From Parabacteroides goldsteinii DSM 19448 = WAL 12034 (GTDB taxonomy: Bacteria > Bacteroidota > Bacteroidia > Bacteroidales > Tannerellaceae): a DNA stretch of 64,000 nt. Shown piece after piece: positions 34,589 through 41,344 of the stretch; positions within the stretch are counted from its first letter, which is position 1; every line of letters begins with the position of its first letter. The notes beneath the pieces were generated by a model. That model ran no database searches. It saw only the letters and a list, made by a program, of their open reading frames with translations, and had not been told where the DNA came from. The position numbers and the translations under genes were made by a program. Where the stretch lies: positions 2,183,920 to 2,247,919 of the forward strand of contig NZ_KQ033912.1 of the NCBI RefSeq assembly GCF_000969835.1, given 5' to 3'.

Positions 34589-36466
34589 ATGACTTTCAAT
34601 TACGATGTGATCGTGGTAGGTGCTGGCCATGCAGGCTGTGAAGCCGCAGCAGCTGCCGCCAACCTGGGTTCAAAAACGCTTCTTATCACCATGGACATGA
34701 ACAAGATTGCACAGATGAGTTGCAATCCGGCCGTAGGCGGTATCGCCAAAGGACAGATCGTCCGTGAAATAGATGCGCTGGGTGGGTATATGGGGATTGT
34801 AACAGACCGCACTGCGATTCAGTTTCGCATGCTGAACCGGAGCAAAGGTCCGGCTATGTGGAGTCCCCGTGCCCAGAGTGACCGTGCCCGCTTTATTGAT
34901 TGCTGGCGGGGAATACTGGAGAACCTTCCGAACTTATATATCTGGCAGGATACTGTCCGCGAAATAATGTTGGACGGAGATACTGTTTGTGGGGTCAAAA
35001 CCAATATGGATGTAGAATTCCGGGCAAAAAGCGTAGTCTTAACTAACGGAACGTTCCTGAACGGCCTAATGCATATCGGACGTACACAATTACGTGGCGG
35101 ACGCATCTCGGAACCGGCAGCAACGGGGCTCACGGAACAACTGGTTTCTCTGGGAATTAAATCGGAACGGATGAAGACCGGAACACCTGTACGTATCGAC
35201 GGTCGCAGCATACACTTCGATGAAATGGGCGAACAACCGGGAGAGAACGACTTTCATAAATTCTCTTATCTCGATTTTCAGCCGCGCCCGTTAAAACAAC
35301 TTAGCTGCTGGACGACTTTCACAAACGAAGCATGTCATAATATTTTGCGTGAAGGTCTCCCCGACTCTCCCCTGTACAACGGACAAATCCAGAGTATCGG
35401 TCCGCGCTATTGTCCCAGCATCGAAACAAAGATCGTAACATTTGCAGATAAAACCCAACACCAACTGTTCCTGGAACCGGAAGGCGAAACAACACAGGAG
35501 TATTACCTGAACGGCTTCTCCTCCTCTCTCCCATTAGACATCCAGTTGCGTGCGCTGCAAGCAATCCCTGCATTCAGAGATATTCAAATCTATCGCCCGG
35601 GATATGCAATCGAATACGATTTCTTTGATCCGACGCAATTACATCATAACCTGGAAACAAAACAAATCCGTAACCTGTTCTTTGCCGGACAAATTAACGG
35701 TACAACCGGTTACGAAGAGGCAGGCGGACAAGGATTGATAGCCGGCATCAACGCACATATCAATTGCCACGGAGGCGAACCGTTTATCCTAGGACGCGAT
35801 GAAGCCTATATCGGCGTACTTATTGACGACCTCGTAACGAAAGGTGTAGACGAACCTTACCGTATGTTTACCTCCCGTGCCGAATATCGCATCCTGCTCC
35901 GCCAGGATGATGCCGATATGCGCCTGACAGAAAAAGCCTACAAAATAGGTTTGGCTAAACAAGAGCGTTACGACCTGCTGACAGAGAAAAAAGAACACAG
36001 GGATGCTATTATCAACTTTGCAGAAAACTATTCCGTAAAGTCGCAATACATAAACGAAGGATTGGAAAAGCTGGGTACTACCCCACTCGCTCACGGTTGT
36101 AAACTGATCGACCTGATCCTTCGTCCGCAACTCACTTTGGAAAGCGTTGCCACCCTCGTCCCCGCACTCCGCACAGAGTTGGACAAGGTTCCTGCTTCAC
36201 GTAAAGAAGAGATTATCGAAGCAGCAGAAATCCTGATCAAGTATAGCGGTTATATCCGGCGCGAACAGATCATCGCAGAGAAAATAAACCGCCTGGAGAA
36301 TATCCATATCAAAGGTAAATTCGACTACAATTCGATCCAGTCTTTATCGACCGAAGCAAGGCAAAAGCTCACGAAGATCGACCCGGATACTATTGCGCAG
36401 GCAAGCCGTATTCCAGGCATCTCCCCCAGCGATATAAACATCCTACTGGTACTCCTCGGAAGATAA
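34589..36466 (+). CDS. mnmG: tRNA uridine-5-carboxymethylaminomethyl modification enzyme MnmG (GidA)
   Basis: The 625-residue FAD-dependent enzyme works with MnmE to modify U34 in the wobble position of several tRNAs. The dinucleotide-binding motif VVGAGHAGCEAA lies at residues 9-20. The family signatures CNPAVGGIAKGQIVREIDAL and FAGQINGTTGYEEAGGQG are intact, and the C-terminal helical MnmE-binding domain is complete. The frame is open back to 34484, but the ATG at 34589 gives the standard start and sits behind a promoter motif. A consensus parS site follows 10 bases after the stop codon. In many bacteria mnmG lies near the replication origin. Confidence 0.97.
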   Translation: MTFNYDVIVVGAGHAGCEAAAAAANLGSKTLLITMDMNKIAQMSCNPAVGGIAKGQIVREIDALGGYMGIVTDRTAIQFRMLNRSKGPAMWSPRAQSDRARFIDCWRGILENLPNLYIWQDTVREIMLDGDTVCGVKTNMDVEFRAKSVVLTNGTFLNGLMHIGRTQLRGGRISEPAATGLTEQLVSLGIKSERMKTGTPVRIDGRSIHFDEMGEQPGENDFHKFSYLDFQPRPLKQLSCWTTFTNEACHNILREGLPDSPLYNGQIQSIGPRYCPSIETKIVTFADKTQHQLFLEPEGETTQEYYLNGFSSSLPLDIQLRALQAIPAFRDIQIYRPGYAIEYDFFDPTQLHHNLETKQIRNLFFAGQINGTTGYEEAGGQGLIAGINAHINCHGGEPFILGRDEAYIGVLIDDLVTKGVDEPYRMFTSRAEYRILLRQDDADMRLTEKAYKIGLAKQERYDLLTEKKEHRDAIINFAENYSVKSQYINEGLEKLGTTPLAHGCKLIDLILRPQLTLESVATLVPALRTELDKVPASRKEEIIEAAEILIKYSGYIRREQIIAEKINRLENIHIKGKFDYNSIQSLSTEARQKLTKIDPDTIAQASRIPGISPSDINILLVLLGR

Positions 36467-36475
36467 AACGCGAAT

Positions 36476-36491
36476 TGTTCCACGTGAAACA
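36476..36491. other. parS-type chromosomal centromere site (ParB binding site)
   Basis: TGTTCCACGTGAAACA matches the widely conserved parS consensus TGTTNCACGTGAAACA at every defined position. It is intergenic, 10 bases after mnmG and before uvrC. ParB binds such sites, which cluster near the origin, to organise and segregate the chromosome. I found no second copy in the window. Confidence 0.85.
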
Positions 36492-36549
36492 TTTACTTTA
36501 GGTAAAAGAAGCTAAAACACTGGGTATAGGACAGAAACAGTTAAACAAG

Positions 36550-38358
36550 ATGAGTTCAGAAACGGAGAAACATATAAAAATGATACTTTCTATCTTGCCG
36601 GACAAGCCTGGTTGCTACCAGTACTTCGACGACAAGGGAACAATCATTTATGTAGGCAAGGCAAAGAACCTGAAGCGCCGTGTATCCTCCTATTTTAACA
36701 AGGAACACGACAGCAATAAGACACGTGTACTGGTAAAGCAAATCCGCGACATCAAATACATTGTTGTCAACACAGAAGAGGATGCCTTGCTACTCGAGAA
36801 CAATCTGATTAAACAGTATCGCCCCCGATACAACGTCATGCTGAAGGATGACAAAACATATCCTTCGATTACCGTAAAAAACGAATATTTTCCCCGCATA
36901 TTTCAGACCCGGAATATAGTAAAGGATGGCTCACAATATTACGGCCCCTACCCGTCCGTATACACTGCCAAAGTCATGCTTCAGATGCTGAAGGAACTTT
37001 ACCCGTTACGTACCTGCAAATATCCATTGACACCGGAATCTATTGCAGCAGGGAAATACGAGGTCTGCCTGGAATACCATATCAAACGTTGCAAAGGGCC
37101 TTGCGTAGGTTTGCAATCTATGGAAGAATACCAGCAAAACATTTCCGAAATAAAGGAAATCCTTCGCGGAAATATCTCCCAGATCAGTAAACACCTCTAT
37201 GAAGAGATGCAGGTTTTGGCCGGAGAACTGAAGTTTGAAGAAGCTCAAAAAATAAAAGAGAAATACGAAGTAATAGAAAACTACCGGGCAAAATCGACAG
37301 TAGTTACGCCTATGCTTCATAATATAGATGTATTCTCTTTTGCAGAGAATGAGAAGTCGGCTTATATCAATTTCATGCATATCGGAAACGGGGCGATCGT
37401 ACAGGCTTATACTTTTGAATACAAAAAACGGCTGGACGAAACCAAAGAAGAACTGCTCAGCCTGGGTATCGTAGAAATGCGCGATCGTTTTAAAAGTACG
37501 GCACGCGAAATCATCGTTCCTTTCGAAATGGAAATGGAATTAGGTAATGTGACCTTTACGGTTCCACAGCGTGGCGATAAAAAGAAGTTGCTGGAACTAT
37601 CCGAAATGAATGTAAAGCAATTTAAGGTAGACCGACTGAAACAAGCGGAAAAACTCAACCCGGAACAACGGAACACACGTATTCTGAAAGAAGTACAGGA
37701 CGCTTTGCATCTACCCAAATTGCCGATACATATCGAATGTTTCGACAACTCCAACATACAGGGAAGCGATGCCGTGGCTGCCTGCGTTGTCTTCAAAATG
37801 GCGAAACCATCAAAGAAAGACTACCGCAAATACATTATCAAGACGGTGGTCGGCCCCGATGATTACGCATCCATGAAAGAGGTGGTACGCCGCCGTTACC
37901 AGAGAGCCGTAAACGAAGGTTCTCCCCTGCCCGACCTGATCCTTACCGACGGTGGAAAGGGGCAAATGGAAGTTGTCCGGGAAGTCATACAAGACGAACT
38001 CCATCTCGACATACCGATAGCCGGACTGGCGAAAGATGGAAAGCACCGGACCTCTGAACTTCTTTTCGGTTTCCCTCCCGTTACGGTCGGTATGCCGATA
38101 CAAAGCCAGATGTTCCGTTTCTTTACACAGATACAGGACGAAGTGCACCGCTTTGCCATCACTTTCCACAAGGACAAGCGCAGCAAAAGCCAGACCCGCT
38201 CCGAACTGGACAGCATCAATGGAATCGGAGAAAAGACTAAAGTATTACTTTTGCGTCATTATAAGAGCGTAAAGAGAATACGGGAAGCCAGCTTCGATGA
38301 ATTGAAGGAATTGATCGGGGAAGCTAAAACAAAAGCATTAATAAATGGTTTAAAGTAA
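36550..38358 (+). CDS. uvrC: UvrABC system protein C (nucleotide excision repair endonuclease)
   Basis: The 602-residue protein makes both incisions during nucleotide excision repair. The N-terminal GIY-YIG nuclease (about 14-95) shows LPDKPGCYQYFDDKG and IIYVGKAKNLKRRV. A UVR motif that binds UvrB lies near 205-240 (EEMQVLAGELKFEEAQKIKE). The RNase H-like 5' nuclease domain includes HIECFDNSNIQGSDAVAACV and LPDLILTDGGKGQM, and helix-hairpin-helix motifs close the protein (LDSINGIGEKTKVLLLRHY). Length is normal. It begins a co-directional run with dtd, the MazG-like gene and deoC, with gaps of 8, 1 and 3 bases. Confidence 0.97.
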   Translation: MSSETEKHIKMILSILPDKPGCYQYFDDKGTIIYVGKAKNLKRRVSSYFNKEHDSNKTRVLVKQIRDIKYIVVNTEEDALLLENNLIKQYRPRYNVMLKDDKTYPSITVKNEYFPRIFQTRNIVKDGSQYYGPYPSVYTAKVMLQMLKELYPLRTCKYPLTPESIAAGKYEVCLEYHIKRCKGPCVGLQSMEEYQQNISEIKEILRGNISQISKHLYEEMQVLAGELKFEEAQKIKEKYEVIENYRAKSTVVTPMLHNIDVFSFAENEKSAYINFMHIGNGAIVQAYTFEYKKRLDETKEELLSLGIVEMRDRFKSTAREIIVPFEMEMELGNVTFTVPQRGDKKKLLELSEMNVKQFKVDRLKQAEKLNPEQRNTRILKEVQDALHLPKLPIHIECFDNSNIQGSDAVAACVVFKMAKPSKKDYRKYIIKTVVGPDDYASMKEVVRRRYQRAVNEGSPLPDLILTDGGKGQMEVVREVIQDELHLDIPIAGLAKDGKHRTSELLFGFPPVTVGMPIQSQMFRFFTQIQDEVHRFAITFHKDKRSKSQTRSELDSINGIGEKTKVLLLRHYKSVKRIREASFDELKELIGEAKTKALINGLK

Positions 38359-38366
38359 ACATACAA

Positions 38367-38819
38367 ATGAGAACAGTTATACAGCGTGTACAGCATTGCT
38401 CCGTTACAATCGACGGACAACTCAAATCCAATATAGGAAACGGGATGCTGGTATTGGTCGGTATCGAGGACCGCGACACACAGGAGGACATTGAATGGTT
38501 GTGCAAGAAGATTGCCAACCTGCGCATTTTCGACGATGAAAACGGGGTTATGAACCGCTCTGTAATCGATACGGGCGGCGAGGTAATGGTGGTTAGCCAA
38601 TTCACTTTACATGCCTCTACAAAGAAGGGAAACCGCCCCTCCTACATCCATGCCTCCAAACCGGACTTTGCCATCCCGATGTATGAATCATTCTGTGCCG
38701 AAATGGGACTGCAAATCGGCAAGAATGTCGCCACCGGAGAGTTTGGCGCAGATATGAAAATAGAGTTACTGAATGACGGGCCGGTCACTATCCTGATCGA
38801 CTCGCAAAATAAAGAATAA
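38367..38819 (+). CDS. dtd: D-aminoacyl-tRNA deacylase
   Basis: The 150-residue enzyme hydrolyses D-aminoacyl-tRNAs (and Gly-tRNA(Ala)) to proofread chirality. The DTD fold is clear from MRTVIQRVQHCSVTIDG, MLVLVGIEDRDTQED and the active-site motif VSQFTLHA. The cross-subunit GxxRPSY motif is present as KGNRPSYIHAS. Length and motif spacing are typical of the bacterial homodimer. It lies 8 bases after uvrC and one base before the MazG-like gene. Confidence 0.95.
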   Translation: MRTVIQRVQHCSVTIDGQLKSNIGNGMLVLVGIEDRDTQEDIEWLCKKIANLRIFDDENGVMNRSVIDTGGEVMVVSQFTLHASTKKGNRPSYIHASKPDFAIPMYESFCAEMGLQIGKNVATGEFGADMKIELLNDGPVTILIDSQNKE

Positions 38820-38820
38820 G

Positions 38821-39153
38821 ATGGCTGATATTACCTTGCAACAAGCCCAGGAGAAAGTGGACCAGTGGATCAAAACGTATGGCGTACGCTACTTCAACGA
38901 GCTTACCAATATGACGATCCTGACCGAAGAAGTTGGCGAACTGGCGCGGATCATGGCACGCACCTACGGCGAACAATCGTTCAAAGAAAGCGATAAAAAC
39001 CGCGATCTGGGCGATGAAATGGCCGATGTGCTATGGGTATTGATCTGCCTGGCAAACCAGACCGGCGTGGACCTGACCGCAGCATTCGAAAAGAATATGC
39101 AGAAGAAAACCAGCCGGGACAAAGAACGACATATAAACAACAATAAATTATAA
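38821..39153 (+). CDS. MazG-like nucleotide pyrophosphohydrolase
   Basis: The 110-residue protein has the MazG/all-alpha NTP pyrophosphatase pattern: EEVGELARIMARTYGEQ supplies the first ExxE metal-binding helix and DLGDEMADVLWVLICLANQ the ExxD helix. Enzymes of this size usually hydrolyse non-canonical or damaged dNTPs to the monophosphates. Its position in a run with uvrC, dtd and deoC suggests a role in nucleotide hygiene. The exact substrate is not visible. Confidence 0.9.
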   Translation: MADITLQQAQEKVDQWIKTYGVRYFNELTNMTILTEEVGELARIMARTYGEQSFKESDKNRDLGDEMADVLWVLICLANQTGVDLTAAFEKNMQKKTSRDKERHINNNKL

Positions 39154-39156
39154 TTT

Positions 39157-40095
39157 ATGGCACACGAACACAATTGCAGCTGCGGTCACGACCATGATCA
39201 TGAACATCATCACGATCATGAACACGAACACATGGACAAATACCATGAAGCGTTCGCCAAATTCGACCCGGCCGGAACGGAAGAAATAGTAGGAAAGCAC
39301 GTTGCATCCATTCTGGAGAAACACGAAAAAGAGAACTTCACTCCCGAAGTCCTGAAACAAATCCACGGATGCATCGACCTGACTTCGCTGACCAGCATCG
39401 ACACAAAAGAAAGTATCTGGAAACTGGTAGACCGGGTAAATGATTTCGAAGGTACCCGCCCCGACGTTCCGAATGTCGCTGCCATCTGCACCTATCCCCT
39501 ATTCGTGGAAACAGTCAAGCAGGCATTGACGGCACAGGAAGTAAAGATCGCCTCGGTAGCTGCCGGGTTCCCCTCCTCACAGACATTCATCGAAGTGAAG
39601 ATTGCAGAAACAGCCATGGCAGTCATGACGGGAGCCGACGAGATAGACGTAGTGATGAACCTCGGTTATTTCATGGAAGATAACTATGAAGAACTGACTG
39701 AAGAGATACAGGAGATCAAAGAAAGCTGCCGCGAAAGCAAGCTGAAAGTGATTCTCGAAACCGGTGCCCTGGTCACTCCGGAGAATATCCGGAAAGCTGC
39801 TATCTTAGCCCTGTATTCAGGCGCAGATTTCATCAAAACATCCACAGGCAAGGGTTACCCCGGCGCAACCCCGGAAGCCGTCTATACGATGTGTAAAGTG
39901 ATCAAAAAGTACCATTCCATCACAGGAAAGCAGATCGGTATAAAAGTATCGGGAGGTGTACGCACTGCCGAAGATGGTGTCAAATACTATACAATCGTCA
40001 AAGAAGTACTGGGCAACGACTGGCTGAACAAGGAACTGTTCCGTATCGGTGCCAGCAGCCTGGTTGAAGATATTGAGCACCGCCTGGGGATATAA
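39157..40095 (+). CDS. deoC: Deoxyribose-phosphate aldolase with His-rich N-terminal extension
   Basis: The 312-residue class I aldolase splits 2-deoxyribose-5-phosphate into acetaldehyde and glyceraldehyde-3-phosphate in deoxynucleoside catabolism. The active-site lysines are in ADFIKTSTGKG (Schiff base) and GIKVSGGVRT, and EIDVVMNLG carries the conserved Asp. The first 25 residues (HNCSCGHDHDHEHHHDHEHE) consist almost entirely of His, Asp, Glu and Cys, which is unusual for DeoC and looks like a metal-binding tail. A second in-frame ATG (39232) would remove this tail, leaving 287 residues. I keep the first ATG because it follows the MazG-like gene by 3 bases. An inverted repeat follows the stop. 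Confidence 0.93.
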   Translation: MAHEHNCSCGHDHDHEHHHDHEHEHMDKYHEAFAKFDPAGTEEIVGKHVASILEKHEKENFTPEVLKQIHGCIDLTSLTSIDTKESIWKLVDRVNDFEGTRPDVPNVAAICTYPLFVETVKQALTAQEVKIASVAAGFPSSQTFIEVKIAETAMAVMTGADEIDVVMNLGYFMEDNYEELTEEIQEIKESCRESKLKVILETGALVTPENIRKAAILALYSGADFIKTSTGKGYPGATPEAVYTMCKVIKKYHSITGKQIGIKVSGGVRTAEDGVKYYTIVKEVLGNDWLNKELFRIGASSLVEDIEHRLGI

Positions 40096-40114
40096 ATTCA
40101 TCTCCGGAAAAGCG

Positions 40115-40240
40115 ATCTTAGAAAAAAGGGACGCGGATTACGCAGACGGGCGCAAAGAAACGCAGATAATTATTGTTCAAAAACAAAAAGTCTGTGTTCA
40201 TCTGCGCCCGTCTGCGTAATCCGCGTCCCCTTTCTAAGAT
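40115..40240. repeat. Long intergenic inverted repeat between convergent genes
   Basis: Bases 40115-40155 and 40200-40240 are inverted copies differing at only a few positions. The arms contain ACGCGGATTACGCAGACGGG. The central 44 bases are A/T-rich. Lying between the converging ends of deoC and the polyprenyl synthase gene, it can act as a two-way terminator. The same kind of GCGGATTACGCAGA sequence is found as a dispersed repeat in many Bacteroidales genomes. Confidence 0.75.
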
Positions 40241-40270
40241 ATCAGATACAACCAACAAACTTGGAAGCTA

Positions 40271-41245
40271 TTACTTCTGCCGTTCCATAATATAATCGGC
40301 CAACGCCAGCAAACCTTCGCGGGCATCCGATTCCGGAAGCTGCATAAGCACCTCCACTGCTTTGTCGTGATACTCTTTCATACGCATTTCTGCATATTCA
40401 ATACCGCCGTTCGCCTTGGCAAACTCGATCAAAGCATCAATATTCCCGGATGAGAAATCCTTTTCATTAATCACTTTCAAGAAAGACTCCACCTCTTCTC
40501 TCCTGCCACTTTCAAGTGCATGCAGCAAAGGCAGCGTCACCTTTCCCTCACGTATATCGTTACCGGTCGGTTTGCCGATATTCATTTCTTTGAAGTAGTC
40601 GAAAATATCATCCTTGATCTGGAAACAATACCCCAGATACTCTCCGAACTTACGGCATTTAAGCACCAGTTCCTGCGGAGCATCCGCCGAAATAGCACCG
40701 ATCTCCGTGCAGGAAGAAAGCAGCGTAGCCGTCTTTTTCTTAATCACCTGCATATAGCAAGCCTCGTCGAGGATACTCTCTTCGGCCGTTTCGAGCTGCT
40801 TGATCTCACCCTCCGATAGGTCACGTCCGAGGTTGGATACGATATTTATGATTTGCAAATTGCCTGTTTGAATAGAACGAATCAATGCGGTGGAAAGGAC
40901 ATAATCACCTACCAACACCGAAATGCGGTTATCGAAAATAGCATTCAGCGAAGGGACTCCCCTACGCTGTTTCGTCTCGTCGATAACATCATCATGTATC
41001 AGGGTAGCCGTATGCAACAATTCAAGGAAAACGGCCGAATTGATCGTATGGTCGGTTACTTTTCCACAAGCTTTTGCTGTGAGAAGTACCAGTAACGGGC
41101 GGACATGTTTGCCACTGGCATGCAAGAGCTGGTCGATAGCTGATTGCAACCTATGCGTCTCACTACGAAGTGAATCCGCAAACTCATCGTTAAAGCGTTT
41201 AAACTCTTCCGCAACCGGTTGTTCTATTTTCTTTCTATCATTCAT
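40271..41245 (-). CDS. Polyprenyl diphosphate synthase (trans-type, IspA/IspB family)
   Basis: The 324-residue enzyme has the two aspartate-rich motifs of trans-prenyltransferases: LIHDDVIDETKQRRG (first, DDxxD) and QIKDDIFDYF (second, DDxxD). The upstream motif GKHVRPLLVLLTAKA binds diphosphate. It elongates isoprenoid diphosphates, most likely to the octaprenyl or longer chain needed for menaquinone. Chain length cannot be read reliably, though small residues before the first motif (LLHTATLIHDD) favour a long product. Length is normal. Confidence 0.92.
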   Translation of the reverse strand: MNDRKKIEQPVAEEFKRFNDEFADSLRSETHRLQSAIDQLLHASGKHVRPLLVLLTAKACGKVTDHTINSAVFLELLHTATLIHDDVIDETKQRRGVPSLNAIFDNRISVLVGDYVLSTALIRSIQTGNLQIINIVSNLGRDLSEGEIKQLETAEESILDEACYMQVIKKKTATLLSSCTEIGAISADAPQELVLKCRKFGEYLGYCFQIKDDIFDYFKEMNIGKPTGNDIREGKVTLPLLHALESGRREEVESFLKVINEKDFSSGNIDALIEFAKANGGIEYAEMRMKEYHDKAVEVLMQLPESDAREGLLALADYIMERQK

Positions 41246-41263
41246 AATCTATCCAAAGATTCG

Positions 41264-41271
41264 CAAAAGTA
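41264..41271 (-). promoter_or_regulatory. -7 element of the polyprenyl synthase gene
   Basis: TACTTTTG on the minus strand (41271-41264) fits TAnnTTTG, 19 bases upstream of the ATG. A -33 element was not found. Confidence 0.4.
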
Positions 41272-41344
41272 ACAAAAAGTATTGAGTAAGCGAGTTTTTT
41301 CGTACATTTACCGTCTATTGTCACCCTAAAACGTGTTAAAAGAG

